Assembly (NCBI GenBank): GCA_037954235.1
Contig: JBBMOA010000020.1
Span: forward strand, 22,543,177 to 22,607,176
Direction of reading: 5' to 3'
DNA length: 64,000 nucleotides
Source of the DNA: Aulostomus chinensis
Lineage: Eukaryota > Chordata > Actinopteri > Syngnathiformes > Aulostomidae
Shown: positions 24,361-36,977 of the stretch, one piece after another
Numbering within the stretch: the stretch's first letter is position 1
How the letters are laid out: each line of letters starts with the position of its first letter
Made by a program: the position numbers and the translations under genes
Notes under the pieces: generated by a model
What the model was told of the DNA's origin: nothing
The model's input: the letters and a program-made list of their open reading frames with translations, nothing else
Databases searched by the model: none

Positions 24361-24735
24361 AACCTTCTTTGAGGCGGCGCGGTGGTGCAGTGGTCCTCAC
24401 GGTGGCCCCCCAGCAAGAAGGTTGAGGGTGGAGCCCCGGCTGCAGCACGGGGTCTTTCTGGGTGAGTCTCCATGTTCTCCCTGTTCCTGCTGGGTTCTCT
24501 CTGGTACTCCAGCTTCCTCCACAGTCCAAAGACATCAAGAGGGACCAGGTTAATCCAGACTCTAAATTGACCGTAGGCGTGGCTGGGAGAGCCAATGGTT
24601 GTCTGTCTCTATGTGTTGGCCCTGCCATGGACTGGTGACCTGTCCAGGGGGAAGGCTGCTGGGATAGGCTCCACCCCCTGTGACTCTCAACAAGATACGC
24701 GGTAGAAAATGGATGAATGGAAAACCTTCTTTGAG
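24361..24735 (+). mobile_element. V-SINE copy 3 with perfect 13-bp target duplication
   Basis: Same tRNA-like head and V-domain as the other copies. The perfect 13-bp duplication AACCTTCTTTGAG (24361-24373 and 24723-24735) makes this the cleanest insertion in the window and puts the element at 24374-24722. Its 3' tail differs from copies 1, 2 and 4: after CCACCCCC it reads TGTGACTCTCAACAAGATAC and ends GTAGAAAATGGATGAATGG. This is nearer the general fish V-SINE tail as I know it. The young-looking duplication suggests a late insertion. Confidence 0.95.
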
Positions 24736-27700
24736 TTGTAATTTGCTGTTCTTGTGTTGTTCCTCTAGAAATCTCTGCATGCGTTTGTCCACTGTCTTCG
24801 ACTGCGTATAAATGACGTCGACTTTTCTGATTTTAGTCACATGACTTATGTGAGTCGTAGTTGTGTATACACTCTAAATCGCACCATGACGCAGGGCTGG
24901 GCAGTCAGTCCCATTGAGGGTCAGTCGTTGGATTCAAATGTAATTAATTGCTCTCATGAACACTTTTTTTTTTTTTTTTTTTTTACTGTGCTCAAGTCCC
25001 AAAAAGTTTTGCAAAAAGAAATTTGTGTGAAACCACTTTGAACCGAATTTCTGCAAACCAGAAGAGCTCGTGTTCATGTCTGACTTTCTCTTTCTCTAGA
25101 CTTGACAAACCTCCCGGAACGGCCCTTGCTACAACAATCCTGTGCTTCAGCCTCCGTGAAATTTCTTTTCAGTCTTTGTTTTCCTGCTCTTAGTTCCTCA
25201 CTCGCGACGGTGACGACACAGACAGCAGCGCTGGGTAATTAGGAGAGATAAGATTCAGGCCTTGGACGGCGAGCGCTCGCAAAGCTCCAGACGAAGATCC
25301 CAGACAAAAGCTTCTGCAGCGGTCAGCTAAAAAAAAAAAAAAAAAAAAATAGGAAGAAGAAAAGACGTCTTGGATCTAAGAAAGGTTGGAGTAAGAGAAA
25401 TGAGAATATCAGCGGATAGAAAGATGAGAAGGACACGGAGGTGACAAATTTTTGTCGTCTAAAGATTTCCCGTTTCAAAGAAAGGTTAGAGGGGATCAGG
25501 AGGAAACGTGAGGGTCGTGAGCGCACAGAAGGAAGAAACATCTTCAAGAGTTCTTTTGTCATTGAGCGGTGAGAGACAAACGGGAAGGGGAAAAGTTTTT
25601 TTTTTCCTTCTCTTTCTTGAGAGGACAAGACAAAAAAAAAAAGCAGTGTACGGCACCTCCATCACACCAGGAACCCCTCAATCCTTCATACATTTCGATT
25701 TTGGCGATGCCGGCGTGAGGCAGTCTCCCGCGCTCCCTCTGACATCATCCACGAGTCCCTATGGATCTTTTAAAAGGCTCCTACACCCTCACCGACTCAC
25801 TTTTCCCGTTATTCCTTACCACCCCTCTATTTCCCCCTCTCCCATTCTCTCCGCCACTCTTTCATCAGCTCAAGTGGCAAAAACTCTCCCTTTCTGTCTA
25901 ACATTTCAGGGCGGCGATGGGAGTCATCTCTGAGGACCCGATTGTGGCTAATGATTCTCAGAAACAGCTCAGACCCTCAGGCCAACTGGTACATGAAAGG
26001 AGCTCCGGCAGAGGAAAGGTAAGGAGTGAGCTCGCTACACGGAGCCTGCTGCGCTAATTATTCATACCACTCCTAACTATTTGGCCTATCAATACATGTG
26101 CTGTATGCGCCCTGACAGCTGTCCGCTGAGAATACGCTTTCAGATAACCACCAGAACAAGGGCTTCATGTCTAAACCATCTGGGGTAATTAAGTAACACT
26201 TTGAATTTCCTTTGTGATTTTCACATCATGACAGCGCTAACAGAAGAAGCAACAACAGGGATGAACGAAAAGCCTGGAAGTGTGCATCTGTATCGCAAAA
26301 TAGCACATTGGATTGTTTTTTTTTGTTTTGAAAAAGGGGGGAGTAAGAAAACAACAATTAAAGGTAAAGGCGATAATCCCGCACCGAAGGGTTTTTGCAT
26401 TTTTGGCTCCAAATGATCTCTTAACCCTTGTTAGAGTGTTGACCTCAGAGTCAAGAACTGATCATCCTGAATTAGGAGGAAGCCTGGTGATGGGTTTAGG
26501 ATGGAGAAGAACCTCCACAGCTTCAAGCTTTCCTGCTAAACTTGTACAGAGAAATGATCGATCTGAATCTCATGAGCACTCCAGTGTCAGATGCGGTACG
26601 ATCGTGCACCGTTGAATCGTACACAGCGAAGTCCAACGTGGTACGGCAGTCAAACTGCTTTACCGCACGGCTCCCAGCTTCCCATGAGGGTTGCAAAACA
26701 AAGCAGTTTTTGGAAGAAAAAAAAAAAAGAAGACTAAGGGGGAGTAACCAGGGTGTAGAGTGAACAGGAGGTAAGTGGAGACAGGTGTAGTCCCAAAAAC
26801 CGTAAACCTCAGTCCAGCTGGCTGAGTATTTTCTAAGTATCAGCAAATTAATGGCAAAATTCCTGTGGCAGCTGTGGAAATGATTTTCTAATTAGATCTA
26901 ATAGATAAAATTAGAGTCCAAAGCTTAAAGGGAAGGCTGCATCTCCTCAAGCGCGGGTTGCCCTGGGTTTGGAACGTTAACCATGAGAGACGCGTTCACT
27001 CTGCTCGGTAGCTGCCCTTCGACATTTCCATCAGTCCAGATGGACGGAAAGCAAGAAACGAAGCGGTGAGATGGTGAATTTGTAAAGAAACCCTGCAACA
27101 GGAATGAGAATTAACAGAGTGGCTTGCAACACTCTAATCAGGGGCAGATTTGCCACAAATCGAAGAAGGAAATAGCTTCATCCTCGCTGTACAGTTTAGA
27201 ACAGCTTGTTGTGTCCATAAATCACCGACAGTGAGAAACACTGCCAATGAATCTTTGGGAGCTTGGCCTCGTCTCTCAGGCGCACCAAACACCTCCCCTA
27301 ACCGCCATCGATCTCCGGGCGGAGGACTCAGTCGATGGGCATGTTTTGTCCCATGTTGCACTGACCTATCCGGTATTGCGAGCAAATAAACTCCATGTGC
27401 TACGTGGTATAAAGGGACAGAACGAGGACAGTGACAAAGCAACGTCGCTCAAACAGGCCAGGCTTTGAGACGGCTCTCTACCTGCTCCTCCCACAGCGAA
27501 GTCAATGCCTGTTTGGCCAATTAAGCTGGTGTTGTTGAATATTCAGCCCAGCCAACACACATCTTCCCATAATCTTGGATTTAATTGAACTGATGTAATA
27601 GTCGTGTCAATATTAATGTGGCTGAGTGGTGTTTTGGCTCTGTTGCTCTTGTGAATCAGAGGCTTTCTATAATCGCTGCACCAGGGAGATAAATCAGAAT

Positions 27701-28895
27701 GCACTATAAAATGTATTATAAAAACATCGGACCACACAAAATGGGTGACTGTAATCGCACAGTAAATTTAATTTAGAGACTTTGGAACTAATATCATTTT
27801 TATAGCAGGATCGTCTCAGGACATCTGCGGAGTCTGTTTGCTTTTGTTGTAAAGCTCTCCACTGCAGGACTTCGATAAAAGAAAGTCTGATTCTCATTTC
27901 GAGTCGAGCTGCAACTAACCAACATTTTTCGGCAGTTGTTTCCACGCCGACGTGCTCATCGTGCGCTCCCAAATCTGCGTTTTTTATTTTTATTCTTCTT
28001 TTCTCCATCCAACTGTCCAAGAAATGACAAGAAAAACAAACAAACAAACAACAAAACTCCTCATTTTCTGTCTTAAACACAAACAAAAACTGCAAGTCCA
28101 TCTGGAACCAGTATGTATTGGCATTGTTTCTCGGAACGATCGACGAAGAACACAATAATTATTACTGAATGTGAAGAAATTCCCCCAAAGCCTTCCTGGG
28201 ATATCACATCAACGAGGTTTGGGACTGATGACGGCGACCTTTCACCACCAACATCCAATCACTTCATCCTCGAGTCCCAGTGGACGTTTGGGCCACATGT
28301 AAAGACATTTCCTCGGAGCGTTGCTGTGACAGACCGACATTTCCGTCAGACTTTGAACATCCGTGACGGGTTATCAAGTGTAATGCAAATAGGGACGGTG
28401 TGATATTTTCAAAGCCCCTGAGTCAGTCCAGAGTTGGACCATGAGGGACAGCCCGTGTGTTCAAGCCTCCGTTACTTTGTTTTTTTACGTGTCATTCTTC
28501 TCCACACGTTCCCACTGCGTCTGTTAGTCCGACTGGTGATAACCACCCAGGCAGGCTAATCCAGAAGCGCTGTCCTGGTGCGCTGGTCGTACCCATCTGT
28601 GACCCTCTTCATTTGACAGATGATAGAACAAAATGCAATTGCACAAGTCAGGAAATTGCACTTGACATCAAGGCGAAACGTCTCCTATTAGACTCGAAGA
28701 AAGTGGCTCGTGAGTGGTGAGAAACATTCCAGACCCCGACATTATCGTAATGGACTTCTTGACACAGGCACTACACCGATGGGCCTTGCATTGTGTATTA
28801 TTTGGGGCCATCTGCACAGCTTTCAGCTTTGATGCACTGTAAGACGCTTCTTATTATGCTGCAGCAGAGCAGCGCCTGCTGGACACTTACAACTC
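24736..28895. other. noncoding; homopolymers, possible conserved elements
   Basis: T21 at 24964-24984 and A21 at 25329-25349 may be retroposon tails, but no element body is recognised beside them. The stretches 26040-26200 and 27500-27740 are repeat-free, AT-leaning and contain homeodomain-type words (CTAATTATTCAT, GGTAATTAAG, CCAATTAAGC, TTTAATTGAAC), so they are the best candidates here for conserved enhancers. No gene was found. Confidence 0.4.
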
Positions 28896-28924
28896 TGTGT
28901 GTGTGTGTGTGTGTGCGCGCGCGC
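28896..28924. repeat. (GT)n(GC)n microsatellite
   Basis: About 10 GT units followed by GCGCGCGCGCC; alternating purine-pyrimidine throughout, the type of tract that can adopt Z-DNA. Confidence 0.93.
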
Positions 28925-30539
28925 CGGCTGGTGAGAGGACTAATCTAATACTTGTGAGCCACCACATTAGTAACCCTTTAGGAAGTTTGTCCACATACTA
29001 AATGTGCAGGGTCGGCAACAGCTGCCAAGGAGTGTGGAGGAGATAACAAGGAATACTGATGCAAACCACAAAGCCCACACAGAAGAGGGAAAACCATGTT
29101 AATACAGTATTTCTCAGAAATATATTGTTGAGCATAGCTGAGGAAGGCAGCAGTATTCGAGGTATTTGTCATGCTTGGGGTCTTCCTGAGGCAGGCGGGG
29201 AAGACATTTGCCTCAGGAAGACCTTGTTAGATTAAAGCATTGCTTCAAAGTCAATAAATCCAGTGTGCAGACATTTTTTTTGTTGTTGTTGTTTTTATCA
29301 GGAGAATCAAAGTGCAAATGCAGTCTAAGCAGCGACGACTCAAATCCGGGCTCCTTCCTCTGTGAAGGGAGTTGAATGTTCTCAAGTTTATAGAGTCCTG
29401 ACTTTATAACCGTGACTTGTCAGATCAAAAAAAAGGACGTTGGTGGAAAATCCTCAGCGTTTTGTGAAGGTTCAGCATGTTCTTAAGGGAGTGTCTCCTC
29501 TTAATAATTGATAAAGCTTCTGACTTTTATGGCTGTGTATTATACATCGTGTGAACTTCATCTGCAGACATCACAAGCAACCAGAAATCCCAAACAATAA
29601 CAGAAAAACATCCCCCAAGATATCCCCCATTCTGTTTCCATACCGCAATCTGGGTGACTTCACAAAGTCTGACTGGCTGCTTGGGGTCTAGTAATTCCTG
29701 ATACTTTAACACCTACAAAGTGGTTCCAGTCAAAGTTCCTGTGGTTTTGAGGAGACCTGTTGCTCCATCTGGGGGAAAAGAGGCGGAGGAAGCAGCAGCT
29801 GTACCCGACCAGCAGTGTCCACGCCACGGGTACAGAAGCTGTAGCTCACAGCCCACTGCACTGCTTCGTTCACGCTACGGCAGACGATGATTATGACTTG
29901 TTTGTGAAAAACTGTAAGCCAATGATTGGTTTGTTTTGTGGGTTTTTGTTATGAATTATGAATCATGCTAGCATGACGTTAGCTTTGCTGCTAGTAGCTT
30001 AGCTGCTAGTAGCTTAGACGTGGCTCTTTTCGGCTGAGCAGGGATATCTTATCTCCCACTAGCAGCAGCCTCTATCTGTGCCCCATAAGAAGTAATCAAT
30101 AATGTTTTTATTCCAGAATGAGAACCGTCGCCAATGAGAATCAGTTTTACGGGTATTAGTCACGCCCTCACAGATTTATGGCTTACGTTTTTGTGGACTC
30201 AGGGGCATCCAGGCCCCCCTGTCATCCAAGAACTCCTGCTGGTGTCCAAAACCCAAATTATTGTGTATTATCCCATACAACTTGTACAACACAATATATG
30301 CACTCATTTCCTTTTACTTTTGTTCTATTGGGCAAAAACAACGATGTGGTGGGAACTTTAAGGAGCTCCTCTGCAGGTGGCTGTGGTATTGCTGGCATTT
30401 GCCTTCAGGTTAGAAAGTTAGTAAAACACCTGAGGCATTAATAATGAAAGAACACAAAGAAAATGTATCACTTGTTGACGGAAAGGAATATTTGCATTTT
30501 CACCGATGTAGTTGTCACACAACTGCATCTACATATACA

Positions 30540-30540
<1 letters not shown>
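28925..30540. other. noncoding; contains hairpin and a 15-bp tandem duplication
   Basis: Holds the hairpin annotated separately at 29179-29223. Near 29989-30019 the 15-bp word GCTGCTAGTAGCTTA occurs twice in tandem. No gene supported. Confidence 0.5.
29179..29223. other. perfect 15-bp inverted repeat (hairpin)
   Basis: GGTCTTCCTGAGGCA (29179-29193) and its exact reverse complement TGCCTCAGGAAGACC (29209-29223) are separated by a 15-base spacer. RNA from either strand would fold into a 15-bp stem-loop. It is shorter than a usual microRNA precursor, and I do not recognise a known microRNA. It could also be a small palindromic relic of DNA repair or a mobile element end pair. Confidence 0.9.

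Positions 30541-30591
<51 letters not shown>
30541..30591. repeat. (TA)25 microsatellite
   Basis: Uninterrupted TA alternation of about 50 bases, then TTATAATATA. Self-complementary, so prone to cruciform formation and length change. The tyrosine/isoleucine-repeat frame over it is not a gene. Confidence 0.97.
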
Positions 30592-30597
<6 letters not shown>

Positions 30598-33404
30598 ATA
30601 TTCCTGTTGTCTCTTTGTGTCTCTGTTTTACTGTGTTGAAAGCATTGTTTTGACACCTTCTACACAACATGATTTATCATCAATGGAGAGGTCTGCTGCT
30701 CGGGTGCTGCAGTCCCACCGAGAAATAAAGCTGCAGGAGATGCCACAGTCTAAATGGGTAGTCTCGTCTTATCCAGTTAAGGCAATAAAAACGCTGGAAA
30801 GAGAACCAGACGGTCTGACCTGGAGAGCACAGGGAAATAAACTCAGGCACGTCATCGGGGAGTTCAGTTGATTTATATGCTACGCACACAAGTATGTAAT
30901 TTTTTTTTCACACAGTTTGGATGCAGTTTTCTTCAGATATGGAGATTTAATCAAGATAACATAATGTGATTTTAGTCCAAATTAACTATTCTCGTAATGA
31001 CAATCAGAAATGCAAATGAACGTGGTACATCAGACAAGGGAGCTCGTTTTTTTATATCATTTAAAAAAAAAATCTATAATAATTTCTGCAATACACACCT
31101 GGAGTGGGCTGCTCTATGTCTAAGTCCAGAAATGTAGCTGTAGTCCAAACTTCAGTCCTACCTGATGGAGGATGGAGTTAACACACTTAAATGCACTCAT
31201 TTCAGTACATTAAAAGATGATTTTCTTCGGTTTTGTTTTGTTCGCACACGCAATCCACAGGCTGCCAGTGCGGGCCAAGCCTGAGAGGTGATTAACAGCG
31301 CGTCGTCAGGCTTCCCACCCGGCCTCCATGGACGCAAATGAAGAAACTAATGAATTCCATTAGGATTTAGCAAATGGCCTCTGTCAAGGAACAGTGACCA
31401 AGAAATGTGTCTGGTGTGTGTGTTTCTACGCGCGCTTGTGTAGGCATTTAATCACTGGGCAACTTTTAATTAAAGGGTGTGAGATTACGTCAGCCAAACG
31501 GAGTAGAAATCTGAAACACTTAGACCCCCCTTTTTTTTGGGGGTGTGGGGTATGAAGGTATGGTGTAATGGGTACTGTAGCTGAGGAGTACAATGAAACC
31601 CGGCGCTTCATGCTCTGCTTTAAATTCAGTCACAGTCCACTGGCAAGAGAACAACAGCCCTGACTGAACAGAGCCATGCATTTCAATTCAGAGCTTTGGT
31701 GCGTTTAAATTACCACCTGTTCGTCTCTGTCTCACTGGTCTGAGCCCATTTAGGATATTGTATTGTCTTTAGACTATGAAAACAGCTGAACGAGAGAAAG
31801 ATCTGGGCTTTTGCATTTGTGTTGCAAAAGTATGAGCGTGAGCCTCGAGTGGTTAAAGCCAAGTGTGTAGAAAATGTCCGTCGATATCATAAGTTGGGTC
31901 CTCAGAGACGTGACTGATTTAAACCCACAGACGTGTCGTTGTAAAAACGCGCCGCGGTGAATGCTGCCAGGTACATAGATGAGACGAAAAAGCCTGAGTC
32001 ATGTTTTTCACAACAGTCATCGATGCGAAAAAATGTGACCTGCATAATATCGGGTGATTCCAGCGGTGACTCATTAGCATATGTACAACCACACCATCAG
32101 CAGTATGTCAAATGTCATAGGACAGGATCAAAAGCTATTGATCTGGGCTTAAGGCACGAAGAGACAGGCTACAGGGCAACAGCACACCTCCAATCGCTGT
32201 GCTTATGCTCCCGTCCAAGGACGGAAATGAAAAACGCCAAGAAAAGAATGAGACGAGTGCAGGATTTTCAGTGTGCAGCGCTGTTATTAGGACTTGGGCA
32301 TGAGGCTGAATAGAGCAGAGGCGTCTCATCCTGTAGCTGAAGGTCTGTTTCCCTAATTTCCCACTGAACAAACCAAAATATTTGCAAATGCCAAACACCC
32401 GAGTTGATTCACTGGCATGAAGACAGAATGACGGGTAATGGCAGTTTAGTCCAAGTTGATGGGAGTTCGAGGGGAAACGGTCTGTGTGATGTCACAAAAC
32501 CTCTCTGGCTGGCGTCTGGCTCGGGGCTCAGAGTTCAGACTTTGATCTTGGCACTTACTTTAATCTCTGACTTTGATCTCGAAGTGTTGACATTGAAGTG
32601 TCTGTCTTCCACGTCAGAGAAAACATCTGTGTGCAGTTCATGAATAACAGTGGACAAACAGTCTCACGACGAGCATAAATACCGTACAAATGCATATGAT
32701 TGAAACGTTAAGGAAACATTCCAGGAAAGTATCAGAACCAAGACGTCACGGCGCAAAGCTTCCTATCAAGTGGCGCCTCCATAGAGAGACGCTTTTTGCC
32801 GCTTTGCCTTTCCCTCTCAGCCTCCCCTCAATTCACCAGGAGAGTTTTCAAATAATCTGTTGACTTTAAAGTAAAACCAACTGCTATTCTTCCCCACATC
32901 CCTGCGAGGCCCCCCGAGGAAGTATTTTGTATCATGTAATGGATTTTCAGGAGGAGAAAACTTGCTTTGTAGTGTTTGGGAAGAGTGGAATGAAAATCTG
33001 TGGATGCACGTTTGGAATATCACATTATTTTGAGTGAGATGTAAACGATTCAAGCATCTGCTCAACTTTTCTTTAATACTCTCATTCAAAACAGAAATAA
33101 GGAGTAGCTTATCACATCCCCCGCACTCTCTGTGGCCCCTGAGAATACTTCAGTAAAATGCAGCTGTTTAAATTCATGTATGCAGATTGAGACTTGACTC
33201 CATCGCAGGTACTGTGGCATGAAATCAGTCAAAGCTTTCCTTCAAACCCAGCAATGTATTCAGGAGGAACAACACGGAATCACATGCAGGTGCTTAAGAG
33301 ATATTTCCCTTTGTCCTGCTTTACATGCAGGCCACATGTGAAGACAAAGGTACACACGTGGGCTCCGTCCTCTTTTCTCCCCACCACATGGTAAATGAGC
33401 ACCT
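30592..33404. other. noncoding, nothing recognised
   Basis: Unique sequence with stops throughout; short poly(A)/poly(T) runs only. 31950-32310 holds a 118-codon plus frame without domains. No repeat family or RNA gene recognised. Confidence 0.5.
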
Positions 33405-33422
33405 CGCCGCCGCCGCCGCCGC
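33405..33422. repeat. (GCC)6 trinucleotide repeat
   Basis: Six GCC units inside AACCTCGCC-type unique sequence, followed by GCTGCAG. Too short to call an expansion. Confidence 0.85.
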
Positions 33423-33494
33423 TGCAGCCCTGCAATTTATGCATGAAGAGGTTGTGGAGAGGACAAAGAAGCATCAATTTACACGCAAACAAAC

Positions 33495-33500
<6 letters not shown>

Positions 33501-33526
<26 letters not shown>
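33501..33526. repeat. (CA)n microsatellite
   Basis: 13 AC units, preceded by an impure AAACACACGC lead. Confidence 0.95.
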
Positions 33527-33650
33527 TCGCTCAAGCTTTTGTGTGGCACTCATTCCGCAGCATGTGGCTTTGGTGGACACCATCAGAAGTTGAATTATAA
33601 TGTGATTGAGATGTCCCATCGAAAATGAAATTTAGAATGTAGCGAGAGAA

Positions 33651-33660
33651 CACACACACA

Positions 33661-33706
<46 letters not shown>
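33651..33706. repeat. (CA)n microsatellite
   Basis: About 27 CA units with one GA interruption at 33661. It lies 57 bp from a (GT)n tract on the same strand (33763-33782), so the two can pair with each other. Confidence 0.96.
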
Positions 33707-33707
<1 letters not shown>

Positions 33708-33762
33708 CAGATGGGTTGTCCCCCATTTTCAGATCAGTTCGCAGTACAGATGGTAGCTTTGA

Positions 33763-33782
33763 GTGTGTGTGTGTGTGTGTGT
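33763..33782. repeat. (GT)n microsatellite
   Basis: Ten GT units, in the inverse orientation of the neighbouring (CA)n tract. Confidence 0.93.
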
Positions 33783-36700
33783 TCACCACCAGCAAAGATC
33801 AAGGAAAAACACCACCGCTGTCAAGATGGTGTTTCCGTGGGTCGTGTCAGTCAAACGAGCGCCACAAAAAAGCTGGATTTGTCGAAAAATGTATCCTAAT
33901 TATTAATTAATTATTAATCCTAACAAAAGAAATTAATACTAAAGCAGATCAAATAGATACATTTATCTAATAACAAAAGAATAATTCTGTCGTTTTTTTT
34001 TCTTTCATTTTTTGGCCACATTTACCTCTGGCACGGGTTTTTTTATAATTACAGTGTTTGATTTGGGCGAGCGCTCTGTCCACCCCGGTGGCGGCGTGAT
34101 ATTCCCATTTTAAAAAAGTTACTTTAAAACATTCTGACCTCCCTTTAGGTGAATAATTAAAAAAAAAAAAAGCAGAATTAAATAATCAAGAACACAGCAG
34201 AGGTAAATATATTGCTTTTTCATACAAGAACACCTTTACTTTGAGCTAATTTGTGTGAAATTATGCGTGTATTCGCTTGCGTTTATGTGATTTTCTGTTC
34301 TCTGCAGCAGTGAACCGCTGGTCTTTGCCTTTGTTGTTGCACAGAATCTGTAATAAATTGAGACTGAAGAGATGGAATGAGAGCAAGAGTGCTCGCAAGT
34401 GGTGGTCGTGGGGGCGGGGGGGCGGGGGGGAACAAGGCCTAGTGCAACACGGACCGTGCCAAATTCAATGCATTACCTCTCAAATAGAAAACAACAGCTA
34501 CAATGGTATCTTCCTGGTAAGTTGGGGAAGCCCGTAGAATCCAATCATCTCTGTGTGTAATTGATTCGTGCCACAACGGAAGCCTTCTACAACTTTGTGC
34601 TTTCTGATTGAATTTCCTCAGACATTTCACGTTCATCCCAAGTTCTGACGGGAACGCCAGCAGTACCCTTCCATCACATGATTATAGATTATTCGCTCAG
34701 AGGACAACAGGTACGTCAAGGTTGCTAAATTAAGTTGAATCCTTTTTCCAGACCTTTCAGTAGCAAAATGACAACACATGAAGGCTAAAGTTTGTGTTTG
34801 GTTCAGAGGGTTAGGGTTATGTATTCTGTCCGGACTGCAACATACTCAAATGAATGACAAATACGGTTCAGTGTCTCGCTTTCAAGTGATTAATTACATG
34901 TAAAGTCAGTGCAAAGATGCGGGGCAAGCGTCTGTTACCACGTAAGTCACCGTCAGTGTCATCCACCGGTACAACAACCAGAAATCCAGCTGATGTCACC
35001 GTTGCTGTGGAAACAACCACCCGTCTCTGTGAGACGGCAGCCCGGTTTTACAACGTTTATACGTTTTTACTTTGTAACGCCTTGGAATGCTTGCGTCCAA
35101 GTCTCGCTTTGAATCACTGATGCCAAGTGGCTGTTAAGATGTAATTTAAAACCTGTCAGCACACACAGGAAGGAGAACATGCTGGACCGACTGATACGCG
35201 ACCATCCACGCAACCGCTGGCCCTCTGAGTGAGCGGCGCTGGCGGGAAACCCCTCTCACCGACTGCTATGAAACCTAGCAGGTGTACCGACCCGGATGGG
35301 GGGGTTGATGGGTTTTACAACAAGAGTAATTGAAGTGACTGACAGTCAGACTGGAGCTGAGGATGACCCAAGCCGAGCGGTTGGGATCATTTATTAAATT
35401 CTGTTAAATCCGCCTGTTGGGCCCTCAACATCTCAGTGTTGCCTTCACTGCCCGGGAGACCACAGTGATTCTCAGCGCCCTCTGAATGCCCTTGACAGCA
35501 GAGGTCACGCCTCTGTGGAGAACACGGCGACGAGGCATCTTGGATTCCGCAGACGTTCCAAGGCGTTCAGATCTCCTCGCAGCAGCGTGGTCCAGCTGTT
35601 ATTCTCCTCAGCAGCTGTCAGTGTTAAACTCTCAGACCTCTCGTCTGTCAGTTCCTAGTCTCCTAATTCGAAATATAAAGCTTGAATATTTTTTTTGTAC
35701 TTTAACATTTTTACTTTTTCACAACTGATACTGAGAGTTGAGACTTGGGTTTCACTGTCAAAAGTATTTAGGTTCTTTCCCGACTTGAAGATTATGAAAC
35801 TGACATTGACAAGGACTTCACCCGCGAGGCTCTGAATCTCAAAACTCTGATACCTCTGAGACAGACGCGCTAACGGTTTTCTTTTTTGAATAATTTTGCC
35901 ACAGTGTAAAAGCAAAACATGTCATGTGAGGTAGCAAATAACTTTTTGGGGGGGGGTCTACCGTGGTTACAGATATTGTTCATTTCAAATGTTTAACAGT
36001 TGGACGAAATATGTTGACGTTTCTGCTTTGCATTCTGGATCCCGATTGGCTCCCAAATAAGTTGTGGAATCACAAATCAATCTTTGCCGCACCAGGAGGT
36101 GGCGGTGTGTCACGCCTATCATCTTACACGTGACCCTCTAATCAACGCCGTGAGGTATCACAAGAACGGTCGTCCGCGTCCTCTAAACGTGTTGTGGTTC
36201 TGGCTGTCGCCATCTTGTCTGCACGGGTGGTTATCGTCTATGATTTTCATCATCATGGACTTCTTCGCGAAGACCTCCCTGTCCTTCTTTTTTCCATCTC
36301 AGCTTTTCTTTTATTTTGAAAAACACTTCCCTCTTACGTTACTTCTAGTCTTTGTCTTTTTTTGCCGCTGTTTTGTTTTTGTTGTTTTTTTTGGAGTGCA
36401 TCACCCCTGTCTCGTCCCTCAATCAGGCCTCCTCAGTCACGGCTCTTTCTCCTCTCCAGTTCCTTGTGTATTCCAGCACCGGTTTCATGTCTGTTTTGGT
36501 TCACCATTTGTTGATTTTTGCGTTTTTTCTGTGACTTTGGTTCTCGTTCTTTCCTTTCATAAATCTTAATTGTTCAGTTTCCTCCTGAGCTGCCCCGAGT
36601 CGCCTCCTACAGTTTTATTTCAGGGCTCCTTCATCTTGTCGTTGTGACGAACTCCACACAGCATTTTCACGGGCTTCATGTGGCCAACATGCCTTAAACG

Positions 36701-36918
36701 GTACCCGGTTCCACGCAGGTCCTCACACCTATGTGTGCTCTGAATCCCTCATTTTTTGTTGCTAAGGAAATCGGCTGCCGATGCAAATCAGCTTCTGATT
36801 GGAACAACCTGCCTCCCATCCATCTCTCTGCTCGTGATTCATAGGACTTCTTTATTTACACACCTGAAAGCCAACTTATCTTTTTGCTTTGTTGGATGTT
36901 GGCTGGCTTGGGTACTGA

Positions 36919-36919
<1 letters not shown>
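33783..36919. other. noncoding; G-quadruplex-type tract at 34409-34430
   Basis: Mostly unique. AT-rich around 33895-33990 (TAATTATTAATTAATTATTA). A T-rich segment 36260-36540 gives a phenylalanine-rich 161-codon frame that is only composition. No gene supported. Confidence 0.45.
34409..34430 (+). other. G-quadruplex-type G tract
   Basis: Runs of five, seven and seven G separated by single C, with enough consecutive G for four tracts of three on the plus strand. Confidence 0.7.

Positions 36920-36974
<55 letters not shown>
36920..36974. repeat. (GT)n microsatellite
   Basis: About 27 perfect GT units, then GAGTGTGTCC. Confidence 0.97.

Positions 36975-36977
<3 letters not shown>

Noticed and set aside
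24891..24905. CAGGGCTGGGCAGTC, resembling a hAT terminus
   Set aside because: No matching inverse terminus or 8-bp duplication was found nearby.
30512..30871. 119-codon frame with tyrosine-isoleucine repeats
   Set aside because: Artefact of the (TA)25 microsatellite; the non-repeat remainder has no domain.
36084..36569. 161-codon phenylalanine-rich, membrane-like frame
   Set aside because: Hydrophobicity follows from T-rich composition; no family match or splice context.
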